A DNA stretch of 64,000 nucleotides from Rosa chinensis (taxonomy: Eukaryota; Streptophyta; Magnoliopsida; Rosales; Rosaceae), in assembly GCF_002994745.2 (NCBI RefSeq), contig NC_037094.1:20933001-20997000 (forward strand), written 5' to 3'. The position numbers and the translations under genes are program-made. Of the stretch, positions 35,692 through 48,198 are shown piece by piece. The first letter of the stretch is position 1, and each line of letters starts with the position of its first letter. The notes below the pieces were generated by a model that had not been told where the DNA came from, searched no databases, and saw only the letters and a list, made by a program, of their open reading frames with translations.

Positions 35692-35772
35692 CACATATAC
35701 AGTACCTAACATGCATGCCCTAATTTGATTAATACATATACAGTACCTAACATGCATGCCCTAATTTGATTA
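35692..35772 (+). repeat. 41-bp tandem duplication
   Basis: Two identical adjacent copies of a unit containing ACATATACAGTACCTAACAT and GCCCTAATTTGATTAAT. Confidence 0.92.
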
Positions 35773-36963
35773 ATTTGGATATTGACATATTGTAGGGCAA
35801 ACTTATATAACCGTTTGAATTTAATTTGAGCGAAGCAGAACCAACAACCAGAAGAAGAATGACATGTATGCTTGGAAAAGATAGGACTGTGTGTTATTAA
35901 TAACTCCATTTTTATGTTGTCTTAGTCTGGACTACCAGCAGCTCGATCTGAACCGTTATGTTAACATGTTAACCATAACGGAATTCCCTCTTGTTGGGGA
36001 GTGGGGACCTTGTGTGTTCTTGTAGAATTCTCGAACGCAAATCCCATACATCATTATGTTGCACTATAATGTACTCAACTCTACACTTTCTTGTGAAATC
36101 TCTTTGAGTATTTGAAGTTTTTTCGCCCGACATAATCTATTGGAGTTACCAATTAATAAGAATACTACTTTAAAGATTAGCAGAATTTTTCAGATGTATT
36201 GCTTCGAGAAAAAACAGTTTATATGTAGTAAAAATATTTAGTATCAATGAGGCCGGATTAAATTTATATTGAGATAAAAAAATAAAAAAAACGCAGAATC
36301 TAAAGCGGACCATCACATAGGAACACCAATACTTAATGATTTATATATGGATGCATGCTACTGTTACCCTAGAGAAAACTAAGCAGCAGTGAGAGTAACC
36401 CATACCTCAAGATAACCTAATCAACCTCCAACTTGCCATAATCGACTCCCACTTTCCCAAATCAGTCTCTGCGTTATTCTAATGGTGGTTTAGTGTAATC
36501 AAGCAATTACTAAAATCACGGATGCATAGTACTAATGACCAGTGAGCTAGATTCCAAGGTTAGAGTCTTAGAGAGACATATTGTAAGAGCTAGTTAGGCA
36601 TCTGACTGACTGGTGCATTACAGCAGAGCTAGCCAAAAAGATAATGACAATAATTGAGAACCCAAAAGCCAAGCCATGTAAGCTTCCTCCTTATCCCTAC
36701 TATAAGGCAACGAAGGAAGGAAGCCTAAAAAAAAATGACCGTTGGAATCGAAGAAAATTGTTTCCCCCTAAAATACAAAAAGAACTAATAGAAACACGGA
36801 TTATAAATGTGTTAGTTTGTTTCTCTTCCACAGATATATAGCGTACTAGGTCCAGTAGTCGAATCTAACCTACGAGATCGAGCGCACTAAGACATTAATT
36901 TCTTCTCTTTCTCTAATCTTTCTGACCAATCCATTTAATGCTGTTCTAATTCGATTTGATTCA
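35773..36963 (+). promoter_or_regulatory. 5' flank of the pectinesterase gene
   Basis: Noncoding, A/T-rich, without recognisable repeats. The last ~60 bp before the ATG are CT-rich (TTTCTTCTCTTTCTCTAATC), as in a plant 5' UTR. No confident TATA box. Confidence 0.4.
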
Positions 36964-39175
36964 ATGGCTTCTTTTCTATCATCTTCATTCTTTTATTTCT
37001 ACTTCTACTTGGTTTGTTTCGTACTCACTTTGCTGTTGTTTCATGCAGAACCAGCTCAAGGTCGAAGAAGCAGCTTTGATATTCTCAGTTCATCTCCAGC
37101 CACCGGAAATAGTAATAATAGTAGCAGCTCATCCAACCGTACCAGCAACCAGCGGAAGTGGGTCGGGCCAGTCGGCCACCGCCTCATTACCGTGGACCTA
37201 AGAGGTTCCGGCGACTTCAAGTCAGTCCAGTCAGCCGTCAATGCAGTTCCGGTCAACAATACGGTTAATGTCCTCATCCACATCAAGCCCGGATGTTACA
37301 TGTAAATGTGATTATGTATACAATGTGTCAAGCTAGCAAAAGATGGTATTGGTTTAGTGTTGGAGGTTTACATAGAGTTTTGTGGGGTGTGCAGAGAGAA
37401 AGTGCTGGTGCCGGCGACGAAGCCGTACATAACGTTTCAAGGCGCTGGGAAAGATGCGACGGTGATCGAATGGCACGACCGAGCCAGTGACCGTGGACCT
37501 AACGGGCAGCAGCTGCGGACTTACAGAACTGCTTCTGTCACGGTCTTGGCCAACTATTTCTCAGCCAGAAACATTAGCTTCAAGGTAGCTTCAAATATTT
37601 TCTAATTGTATGTGTGACGTTTAGATCGATAATATAATAATATAACAATATAACAACGATCAAATTTATATGCATCTAGTATTATGTGATTAGTACATAA
37701 CTGTTAACATGTTATGCAAATGTGTGGGTTTTGTTACAGAATACGGCACCGGCTCCAATGCCGGGGATGCAAGGATGGCAGGCGGTAGCATTTCGGATAT
37801 CGGGCGACAAGGCATACTTCTCCGGATGTGGGTTCTATGGCGCCCAAGACACACTCTGCGACGATGCCGGACGCCATTACTTCAAAGAGTGTTACATCGA
37901 GGGTTCCATAGACTTCATCTTCGGAAATGGCCGCTCCATGTACAAAGTAAGCACCTAGCTAGCTAATTAGTATTTTTAGAACGATAAGTACGTACTTTGC
38001 TAATTTGCTTGCTAAATAATTTGTCTTCGTCTTAATGTCTTCCCCTCCAATCAAGATCTAGTGCTTGATTGTCTTGAAAAATGTGCATGCAAACATACGA
38101 GTGCTGATGAGAGTGATGTGAGGAAAAATATGGAAACCCGTGACCTTGTGTTCGTACGTAGCTTGATATGCGCATTATTGGAATCAATCTGGCAAAATAA
38201 AGAAAAGGACGTTGCAGACAGTGATCCATCACTTTTGAAAAGGAAGGAAGCTTTTTATCACCTTCACCAGTTTTATGTGTTGGTGGCAACAAGTTTCATC
38301 ACCAAACCAGAAAAAGTTAGGTTGTGTAATGTGAGACTAGCTCTTAGAAACCATAAGTAAGCAGTAATTAACATGTCTAACCACGATTTAAATGAAATGA
38401 TAACCATTATTGAAGCGAAGTTAGACTTGTATTTTCAGTGGTCAAAAGTATTTACTTTCGCATCCGGCATCAAACGTTTGAATCGTGTTTGATACGCTTT
38501 TATGTAACAAAGAAAAAGCGGTAAGCAAATCATGTCTAAGCACAAATCCAAATAATGTTTGCCAATCTCGGCCTTTTTTTTCAACAATTTTTACTGTTTT
38601 ACGGTGACTTTTGGGCTGCAATGAGTTTGTTTGACTTTTTGACTGTTTTACTGTTGGCACAGGACTGTGAGCTGCACTCAATAGCTACCAAGTTCGGCTC
38701 CATTGCAGCTCAGTTCAGAAAATCACCGGACGATAAATCGGGCTTCGCTTTTCTCAACTGCCGGGTAACGGGTTCGGGTCCACTCTATGTGGGTCGGGCC
38801 ATGGGCAAGTACGCCAGGATTGTATACTCCTACACATACTTTGATGATGTGGTCGCACATGGTGCCTGGGATGACTGGAACACAACCAGTACAAAGTGAG
38901 TGCTACCCTAACTCGGAAATAACTAACTTGCTAGCTCGGACGCATCATTTTGTGAACAAATTTATTATTGGTGTTATTGTTTTCTAATGATGAGATATGT
39001 GTAATTGTTCTGGTGCAGGACTGATTTTCTAGGAGTGTACAACTGCTGGGGTCCCGGAGCAGAAGCCTTGCGCGGACTGTCATATGCACCGGAGCTTGAT
39101 TTCGACTTGGCGCACCCATTTCTGAGGAAGAGCTTTGTCAATGGAAGACACTGGATAGCCCCATCTGATGCTTAA
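36964..39175 (+). CDS. pectinesterase (pectin methylesterase) without PMEI domain
   Basis: Five exons: 36964-37301, 37395-37584, 37740-37946, 38663-38895 and 39019-39175. Together they give 374 residues in phase with GT-AG borders. The product is secreted to the cell wall, where it removes methyl esters from homogalacturonan (carbohydrate esterase family 8). A signal peptide covers about 1-31 and a Ser/Asn-rich linker follows. The CE8 motifs are [36 protein letters not shown] (Gln190), GAQDTL (Asp213, acid/base), DFIFGN (Asp234, nucleophile) and [20 protein letters not shown] (Arg290). The family's GRPW tryptophan is Met here, as in the PME8/PME53-like group. No PMEI pro-region precedes the catalytic domain (type II-like). 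I suspect PME53 or PME8 but cannot decide. The 716-bp intron 3 and the last exons were copied into the two decayed blocks downstream. Confidence 0.92.
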
Positions 39176-40014
39176 CTTGGCCGTACATATCCCATTATAA
39201 ATTCTTTCAACATCCATTCTTTGATTCATTCTCATTCTCCATTCGAGCATTCTTTCATTCAATTCTGAACAGAGTTTACATAGATTTGTACTCCCTCGCT
39301 TCAAATAATCCCGATGCCCCATTTGGCTCATGTTTCATACACTACATGTAATGCATATAAAGATAGCTCACTTCTTTTGACTTGGACATACAATGCTCAT
39401 AGAAGGATAATGAATTATGTGCGTGAACATACAGCAATGAAGTAGCTGCCTGATGAAATTCTCGAGTATAATCACTAAAATGTGTGTTCTGCATCCAGTA
39501 TTGTTTCCTCTAACAAAAAAATACCCCGTGTAAAAATAAATTCAAATTCACGTTTGTTTTCATTTCTTTGGCACACATCATTCAGATTAGACCGTATTTC
39601 AGTTACTATGTCCATTCCAGCGAACGGGGACTTTAGAGAAGTTGTTTATGTTGTGCCTTGCAGCTAACCACTTAACCGCAGCCATGAACATAACATGGGG
39701 AAAATCTACCTCAATAAATCAATGGATAAATAGAGCGGATAATCTACTTCAGTAACCTCTAAAAAATTTCAAATTTTCCTTCTCATATCACCCCAAATTT
39801 TATACAAGCTCACATGTCCTAAACCTTGATCTGAAATTGGGCAACTAAATATTATAAATCGAGATAATAACATTGTACTAAGAGCCTAATCACTTTATTT
39901 TTCACAAATATTGAAAGAAAAAAGAGGGGAAAAAAAAAAGATATCTGTGTGGCCCCAAGGAATAAAGGAAACAACTAAGGGGAGATGTAAATTGCCCGGA
40001 GTGTAGACATTTGC
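39176..40014. other. intergenic region between convergent pectinesterase and PEX19 genes
   Basis: Probably the two 3' UTRs. No gene is visible. Its PEX19-proximal part is partly conserved in the duplicate blocks near 53300-53500 and 57600-57780. Confidence 0.6.
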
Positions 40015-43000
40015 TCACATTACACAACAATTTCCCTGCGACTCTAGCATCTCTGGAGATCTGCAAAGGAAAGCAATGACCAGTGTTGGTCAGTAAGTTG
40101 ATAGAAAGTTGTAAATGAATTATGCAGATTGATAGAGCTATAGGAAAGCATGCTCGCCTCTGACAGTAATTCACTAATTGTAGGAAAGCATCTTATACTG
40201 TGACAGTAAATCACTGATTGTTGCATAAGCCATAAAAAGTATGCCAAGAAGAAAGCATTTTAGATTTTGGCAATGATAAGTACACATGCATAACTTCTCT
40301 TGCTCCAACCAGAATCCTCTACTTAATTTGCATCTCAGTTTTTTTCCCCCTCTCCTTTAGTAGTACAGATTCAAGTTCTCCCACCTTTAGGGAAGGCTCA
40401 ACCTTTATTTCTCCACCAAGTAGACTAGATTCTAGAACTCTCTAACAAAATAATGCCATTTAACAGAACAAGGTGAAGAGCAACTGATTCATTAGCTTGA
40501 ATCGTTAATCAATTTTTTCAAACACCAATCCCCTAATGTTATCTCATCAATAGTTGTCCTTTCAAAATCCAAAGGAATATCTAAAAAAGTGTTTATTCTT
40601 AAGAAAAATATGAAAGATAAAAAATGTGATAATTAACAAATTTAAAATATATGCGAACTCTGAAACTTGGATGTAAACCACTAGTTATTGCTTATCAACA
40701 GTAGAAGACTTACATTTGTCCAAGACTAGAAAGATCAAAATCAGGAGCAAGCTCCTGCACAATAGCATTAGGTGGTTGGCCACATTCTTGCATTTTCTGC
40801 ATGATCTCAAAGATTTTGTTGTAGTTGCCAGAATCATTTTCATAGACTTCATTAAGTTCTTTAATGAGTTCACACTGGTGGAAACAACGATCATATTCTT
40901 CTTTACTCAAAGTTGCTTCATTATCTTTCAACCACTTTGGATATTTTTCTCCAATTTCCTTCATTGGTTCATAAAGAATCTCCTTGGACAAAAGCTGTTG
41001 CATCATGGTCTCAACCATAGATCCCATGTCCTATGTGAAAAGGGGAAATTTTACAATAAAAATATATTAGAAATTGAACACAGAGGTTTCACCCGTTTGA
41101 AAAAGTCTAAGGGGGAAATATTAAAAAGATAATGCATATTTAGCAAATAATCAAAACATTAGTAACTAAAGATGCCGTTAGATCAACATCCTAGCACTAG
41201 CACCAACTAAAGGACACAGTAGCAATGCGCACAAAAAAGAGTTCATTACTCTGACAGTTTGATTAATATAGATATAAACCCACTTGGGTTCAAAATCTCA
41301 AGACTTTGAAAGCCAAAACAACATACATGAAAAGGATTAACAAAAAGACAAAGAAATGAAACAACAAAATACTCATCCAAGAAGTTTCTTAAGGTGGAAT
41401 ACTCCTTCTGTACATATATGCAGGCCCTAGGCTGAAGAAAAAAACTAGCAAAAGAAGAATCAAAAGCATAAGGCACATGAACTTCAGAAACCTATTTGTC
41501 TATCCCATTTGATTGGGACTCGCTTCTAGAATTCCCAGTGGAAAGGAGTATAAATGACAAAAACCTTTTTTCTTAAACCTAGATAGAGATTTGTGTGTGA
41601 AAGTAATGGAAACAAACATACTAAAAACTACCCGCTAAGACACCTAAATAGAACATAAATTACAATTAATGTCTCCCTAAAAACTGCGTTCCAATTTGGA
41701 ACAATTGTAAAGTACAATGTCTCTAATAACTCTTAGATTCACTGTTTGACTAACTCTTAAGTTAGATATCCAAATAGATTGATTCTTAAATGACATTCAA
41801 AAAGATATAACAATAGACATTTTTCTATAGACCAAAAGTGCTCTGTGATAGGCATTGACCCGTTCTGCATCCAAAAAAGATTTTTTTTTTTAATCAATTT
41901 ACTCTTTCTGGATTAACTCTAAGCTCTAAAATGAACTCGACCTGATCAAGTCATCACCTCCAATGTGTTTAAGGAAAGTATCAGTTGTTTAATTGGCAGA
42001 TACAATCTTTAGCTCATAGCCACATATTTGAAAGAATATTGCAGAACCAGAGCCTACACTACTTTATGCACTCTTGGATGCAGAGAACTACCCAATGATT
42101 GGTAGATTTTGTCACAGTCTCATTATTAAATATAACTCGAGCACAACCAAAGTTAATTGGGTCTATCCATGATTCTCTGAGAATATGGATCCAATACACA
42201 TCCATAAACCAAGCTAGATCAAGGTTGAACAGTGTAAATTATAGTGCTAAACCAAGTAAAACCCATGCGATGCTCAAAATCATAAGAGGGAGAGCAGAAT
42301 CACACACAACCCTTATTGCAATTAAGATGGACTGTTTATAAAACGTTTTATAAAATTAAATAGTTAATGAATTTTCAAGTAAGAAAAGGAGGATAAGTTC
42401 AGTGGCTGAGATTTTATCAAACACCAATTTTAATTTAAAAAATCATGTATCAGCTTCAAGTATCACAAAACTCAAGCATAACTGTGTCTCAATTACAATT
42501 GCAAACCACTAACAGCTCAAGCTTCATAAAGACTCAACCAAACAATAAGCAATGCAAACTTGACATTCAGCAAAGCCCATAAACTTGACATTCATACGAG
42601 AAGAGAAAGCGAAGTACCTGACCGCCAGCAAGTTCCTCAAACTGCTTGACCCAATCCTCCATCATCGGATCCTTAGTAAAATCATCTCCCCCAGGTTGTG
42701 CACTCATGGTTTCCAGTCCCCGAACAGCCTCTCTTGTCTGCTCTCTGAGCTTATCAAGTGCCTCAGTAACATGGGATCCCCCTGCAACCTTTTGTTTCCC
42801 CTTTTTCTTAGCTTTGAGGTCAGGTAGTCCCATTCCAAGTCCCTGAACCCCAGCGGGCAACGAAGGAAGTTCTCGCTTGGTCTCTACAGCTTCTTTACTT
42901 CTACAATCAGCAAAAGAGAGAAAAATATTCAGTTTGGAGCATAAAGCTTATGCAGTCCATTGGTCTAATGAGATTTCTTAAAAGATATTATTTCACACGC

Positions 43001-43469
43001 CTTATTCTACCAATTTCTCTATGGTACGATGCTATCGAAAAACATAACTCCATCAAATTGGCAATGCCATTGAGCTAAACAAACTACAAACACCCATTAT
43101 GTAATCTCTCCACTGAATTGAAAACAAAACATTGTTCTTGGTTCTACTTTCATAAACAATTCTAGCACAACCATTTGGAACAAAGAAGTAAACTTTGGAC
43201 ACCCAAATCTCTGTTCTGAACACCCACATAACGCTGAAACTAATGAAATTCTTAATTGCACGGTACAGCTTAAAGCTTTGAAGAAAAAGATAGAACCTTT
43301 CAAGGGAGGGTTTGCTGAGGTTGAGATTCTGGAAGTCATCTAAAGCACCTGCAAAAGCAAATTTCAAAAGGTGAACATACAAGAATTTCAAAGAGAGAGG
43401 GAGAGAGAAAGTAAAGGTTTTGTCTTTACTGTCAAGGAGTTGGTCTAAATCGTCGGAGTGGTCAGCCAT
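40015..43469 (-). CDS. PEX19: peroxisome biogenesis protein 19 (PEX19)
   Basis: Five exons on the minus strand: 43430-43469, 43297-43348, 42618-42900, 40714-41030 and 40015-40060. They give 245 residues, in phase with GT-AG borders. PEX19 is the cytosolic chaperone and import receptor for peroxisomal membrane proteins and docks on PEX3. Visible are the N-terminal PEX3-binding segment ([20 protein letters not shown]), the basic linker [14 protein letters not shown], the helix [18 protein letters not shown], and the mPTS-binding helical domain ([20 protein letters not shown] to KMQECGQPP). The C-terminus ends CCVM, a farnesylation CaaX box. Length is close to the Arabidopsis proteins (~248 residues). 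Exon 5 was placed by phase: the AT ending exon 4 joins an A from exon 5, giving Ile then SPEMLES. Confidence 0.93.
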
Positions 43470-44044
43470 GGATGGAAACTTGGGAGGTTTCTGTGTTGGA
43501 AAGGAAATATGGAATTGAAGGGGATTGAGGAGGCAACGCCGCAGGTCTTCACTATTCAGCTTTCAAGATATTTTTTTTTCTTCCTGCCCTTTTCCAAAGT
43601 ATCTACCAGTTTCTTTATCTTAAAAAAAAAAAAAAAAAACAATCTAATAGTCCTAAACCCACAAAAACGTTAATTACAAAGAAGGAAGTTAGATATAATT
43701 AAGCCAATAAAGCTTAAGGTGAAATTTTAAAAAACTCTGTAATGGGGGTGGTCCTTTCTTTTCTTCGGGTTAGAGTTGCATTTATAATCATGCAAACGTC
43801 ACATTCTTTTAAGTTTATACAGTTTTAAATTTCAAGAGCATTATCAAACTTGTCATCGAAAAAAAAAGAACATTATCAAACTTAAAGAAGTGAAGGAAGG
43901 TGAACAAGTAAAATTAAGTAGGAAGAAGAAACCTGTGAGTTGTGAATAGAGGTCGACAACTGCATAAAGACCCAGAGGTTAAAACTTTTTAATAAGTTAT
44001 AGAATTTCTGCACATTTTTGTTCGAATCTTGTTTGGCTCTCTAA
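43470..44044. other. PEX19 5' flank
   Basis: Noncoding. It should contain the PEX19 promoter in its first few hundred bases. A poly-A run lies at about 43622-43640. No motif is strong enough to call. Confidence 0.45.
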
Positions 44045-44350
44045 TCTATACTATATTTAAGAGAAGAAGTTTCGTTAGCCAGAGTGAGTGTGAAAAGACA
44101 ATAAAACTCTTAGATTTTATATTAATTTTGAATAATTTTTATTAATTAAGTGATAGTATGGTAAATATCAAAATAAAAAATTATATAACATAAATAAATG
44201 ATTTTACAGACAGTTAATTACCCATATTGCAGTAACCAGTCATAATCCAGATAATTTCTCACTTTCTTTTTTCTCAAATAACTTTTATTTTTCTCAATAT
44301 AATAATACTAAAAAGCTTTACACATGCAAAGCATGTGACCGTAAGACTAG
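44045..44350 (+). mobile_element. mini-Helitron 1
   Basis: A 306-bp element starts TCTATACTATATTTAAGAG after a host A and ends CTAG before a host T. The hairpin CACATGC-AAA-GCATGTG (44321-44337) lies 13 bp from the end. A 5' TC, a subterminal hairpin, a CTRR end, insertion between A and T and no target duplication are the Helitron signature. It has no coding capacity. Confidence 0.85.
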
Positions 44351-44623
44351 TATATCTTATCTTATATATATAATTAAGTCAATTCTCAAATAAAATGGTT
44401 AAATTTTTTAACTATCTATTTTACCCACGGTTCATTAAAACTCTAGAATATATAATCTAACATATAAAGGATATGTTGGTAATTGAAAATATTGGAAACA
44501 AGAAAAGAAAAAAGAAAAGAAGCAAAACCTAACCTGGGAGGTGGGACTGTGGGAGTCAGGGAGTGGGATAGCAATCATAGGATTGTCCAAAAAAAAAAAA
44601 AAAATGTAACCATAAGACTAGTA

Positions 44624-44925
44624 TCTATACTATTATTAAGAGAACTCATTTTGATAGTCAAAGTGGGTGTGAATTTACGTAAATATCCTTAGTCTATAGG
44701 TTAATTTAAAATACTTTTTAATATATGAGAGGTGTTATGGTAAATAGCAAAATATAAATATAAATATAAATTTAGGAAAAAAAAAGAAAAGAAATTCATC
44801 CCGCTTTCTACAGATATAACTTCACACATCTTACAGTTATAAATTCCTAACTTTTTTTCTTCCAAAAGGTAAAAATAAGAATAAAACTGTTTAACACATG
44901 CATCGCATGTGTCAATAAAGACTAG
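44624..44925 (+). mobile_element. mini-Helitron 2
   Basis: A 302-bp relative of mini-Helitron 1: 5' TCTATACTATTATTAAGAG after A, the hairpin ACACATGC-ATC-GCATGTGT (44894-44912), 3' CTAG followed by T. A stray 3' end of the same family (CATAAGACTAG, ending 44621) directly precedes it, so insertions have stacked. Confidence 0.85.
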
Positions 44926-45939
44926 TATCTTATATATTAAGCCAAACTCCAGGGAAGAATTGTTAAATTTTTGAATTACCTATTATGCTCATGATTTATT
45001 AATATGCAGAAGAAAAACATTTTTATATAAAAAAGAGTAAAATTGCAAGAACTACCATATATCACAAAAAGTGGAAGAAACGACCTTTTTATTACAAAAT
45101 TTATCTTTTATTTGTCATGTAATTTATTATTATTTACTATTTTACATTTCTCTGAAAGAAAATGAAATGCCATATGGCACGCACATAGTGAGGGATAAAA
45201 AGATTGTGAGATTTCTTAACATCCCAAGCCCAACATTTTGGCGATTTGGAGCATTTGTGGATTGCCAGTGTTGACATTAAGGTGGCAATGGAGTTGGGTT
45301 TAGTTTAGTCTCAGGCCTGATGGTCCAGCATTTCAATTTGGTCGGGTTCGAAGTCACAACGAGTGTAGACTTGATCGATCAAAGGCAGGTCAGGAAGACT
45401 CTGGGTGATGAGTTAGTGTTGACAAAGTTGTGAGTCAGGCATTCACTGCTCCTGCGCATGTTGTCTATGCCTTTTAGTTGTTGTGCAAGTTTTAAGTCTG
45501 TAGTTGAGTCGGAGTTTTTTTGACTTCGTCAGCCAGTCATTATGGAGTGCTAGTGTGAAGTCCAGTGGCCATTTCTATGTTAGAGATGTTGCCCAAACTC
45601 ATTGTAACCAGTTCATTATTAATGAAGTTTATTCTTGATAAAAAAAACAAAATAAAAAAAAACATCCCAAGCCCAACATCTAGAAGTTGTGAGACTTATA
45701 TTATTCTCGAGCCTCATTATCAACCTATTCTTTGTGCACCAATTGCGGTAGAGAACTCGTTGAATTTCCCTTTAAAAATAATAAAAACTTATTACATTAA
45801 CTTCATTTAGTTGTGAGAGACTTATATTTTTCTCGAGTCTCATTATCAACCTATTCACCAATCGCGGTAGAGAAATCATTGAACTTCCCTTTAAAAATAA
45901 TAAAAACTTATTACATTAACTTCATTTGTAATAGCTGAT
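44926..45939. other. gene-free spacer with a 124-bp tandem duplication
   Basis: No gene is visible. Units 45686-45809 and 45810-45931 both start GTTGTGAGA and run through TTCCCTTTAAAAATAATAAA to TTACATTAACTTCATTT. Confidence 0.75.
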
Positions 45940-46142
45940 TGTTTAAGGATATCTCTATTTGTGTTTGGCCCAAACTCTAGGTTATTTGACCTAGTGGTAA
46001 TAGAGTTTAATTAGAAGAATCTAGAGATTATCTTTCCTTATATGATTCTAACTCTATGCATTACAATCCTCTATATAAAGAGGCCCCTATTATCAATGAG
46101 AATACACAACGATTATCTCTCAATTTTTGATTCCCTACAACA
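45940..46142 (+). mobile_element. 5' LTR of the copia element
   Basis: TGTTTAAGG to CCTACAACA, 203 bp, with a TATA-type CTCTATATAAAGAGG. A primer-binding-like CGTTATCAGCACGAAGC follows at once; I do not assign the tRNA. Confidence 0.93.
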
Positions 46143-47109
46143 CGTTATCAGCACGAAGCCCTAATCCTGAAACAAATAGCTAAACCCTGATTCAAGAAGC
46201 TAAAAACCTTGAATCCGAATACAAAACCTTGTAGCCTTTTCTGACTCCACCTCCCACCTTGAAGCACTCGATCCCAGGAGTCGAGAACAGGCGGCGCCAC
46301 CCCAAGAACCAGCCGGAAACCTACTGAACCGGCCACCGGAAGCTCGATACTACCTGCAGCAAATATTCCACCAGTTCACTATCTTCTGGACATCCAATTT
46401 TAACCAAATTTCGTCAGCAGAACTCTCTCAACCTGAAGATTCTGGAACCAGAAGAAAAAGCACAAAAACCGGCCTAAAAGTGAGTGAATAGGCCGACTGA
46501 AACTTCTGCAGAAAACCGGCAAAAAAGAGAAAGAAAAAAAAAAGGCAGCCCAAGCCGAGCCCAAGCCGCGGCCCACGTCATCCCTGCACTACCACGTCAG
46601 CTCCGTTCTGCCACGTCAGCGCCGCACTGCCACGTCAACTACCCGGTCAACTCCAGTCAACGACCGCCGACGACTTTTTCCTGCCAACTTCCGGCGACTT
46701 TTTCGGCCATCTACAGTAACTTTCCCTGCAACTTTTTCCGACCATTTTTCAAGGTAAATCTTTTCTAAAAGTTCCCGTTTTTTGAAGTTTTTTTTTTTAT
46801 TTTCTTATTCTTTGCTCGGGAACTTCCAACATCCCTTCTTCTACCCCCCTTTCTTCTTTATAGGGGAGACCAAAAGCCGAACTGTGGGGGTTCGTGCTCA
46901 CTCCAAGTTTGGAGCTTGTAGAGTCCTCCAAACTTAGAGTTTGTTGAGAAGAAAACGATCGACCACATACATCGTTGTTTCGATCTAATCCAAAACCCCT
47001 CTTGGAATCGGATTTTTCTTGGAAGCGACTACACTCAGGAATTTAATAGTTTTTTCGTGGTAGCCTTTTTCGCTCTGAAACTAACCCTAATCTTGTGTTG
47101 TTTTTCAGG

Positions 47110-48198
47110 ATGAGTTACCTGAACAAGTTGAACTTTGTTCCACTAGAGACAACTGGCGCAGGCTACCATAGGTGGGTCTGAGATGTGCGCCAACATCTTA
47201 AGGCTGATGGACTTCTGGAAGCCATCCAAGAGCCTAGTCAGAAGGTGCTCTCTTTAGAGCAAGCTCGTGCTTTCGAAGCAAATAAAGCTAAGGCCATAAT
47301 TCTCATGACAAGGCACATGAATGACGCGCTCCAAAGTGAATACCTCAATGAGGAAGACCCAAGAAAGCTATGGGTTGAACTTGAGCAGCGATTTGGCAAC
47401 GTTCGTGACTCCTTGCTTCCTGATTTAGAAGTGCGATGGCATAGCCTCCGCTTCTGTGATTTCAAGTCTGTTCTTGATTATAACTCGGAAGCTCTTCGTA
47501 TCAAGTCCCTGATGGAGTTTTGTGGCCAAGCCATAACTGATACGATGTTGACCGAGAAGACTCTCTCTACCTTCCCAGTCTCTGCCCTGATGATTTCAAA
47601 GAATTATCGGATTGATGTGAAAGCAGGACGTATCACAAGATTTCATGAGCTCATTGGCTCCATGAACGTAGCTGAAAAACACGATAACATTCTTGTGAAG
47701 AACTATAATGCTAGACCCGTGAGAACTAAGTCTATTCTGGAGTCTAACTATAGTCGCGCCCCCAATGGAGGACGCAAGGAGCGAAACCCTAAGAGTAGGG
47801 ACAATTCTGGACATTCTGGTCCATATGTTCGCCCTAAAGAGGAAGGAAATCGCCAAGAGAGGCGTGCACGGAACTGTGGAGGTCAACGTGTGAAGAGAGA
47901 GAGAGGCGGAGCCTCCGACTATGGTGGTAACGCCACCAAGAGCATAGGTCATCTAAATCGCGCCCCAATGGCTCCTCGATCAAGGGAGCCTGACCATAAT
48001 GATGTTTGTTTTCGATGTGGATCAACTGAACATTGGGCCAAAGCATGTACATCACCCCAGAATGTTGCAAACGCATACAAGACGTATCGTGAAGCAAGGG
48101 AAGCAAATTACATGGAACAAGAAGATCAAGATGGCGATCTCGATCTAAGGGTAGAAGACTACAAGGATCAAGACCCAGAAACTGGCGATTTTGATTAA
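47110..48198 (+). pseudogene. copia gag with one in-frame stop
   Basis: From ATG 47110 the frame reads MSYLNKLNFVPLETT... to HRWV, then TGA (47179-47181), and continues in the same frame for 338 codons from DVRQHLKADG. Gag-type helices (LRIKSLMEFCGQAI) and a CCHC knuckle CFRCGSTEHWAKAC (C-X2-C-X4-H-X4-C) are intact, followed by an acidic tail. The stop probably arose from CGA by C-to-T change. An internal start would give a gag lacking about 25 residues. Confidence 0.85.

Noticed and set aside
38061..38360. 99-codon frame in pectinesterase intron 3
   Set aside because: No domain, lies between well-supported exons and is not preserved in the duplicate blocks.
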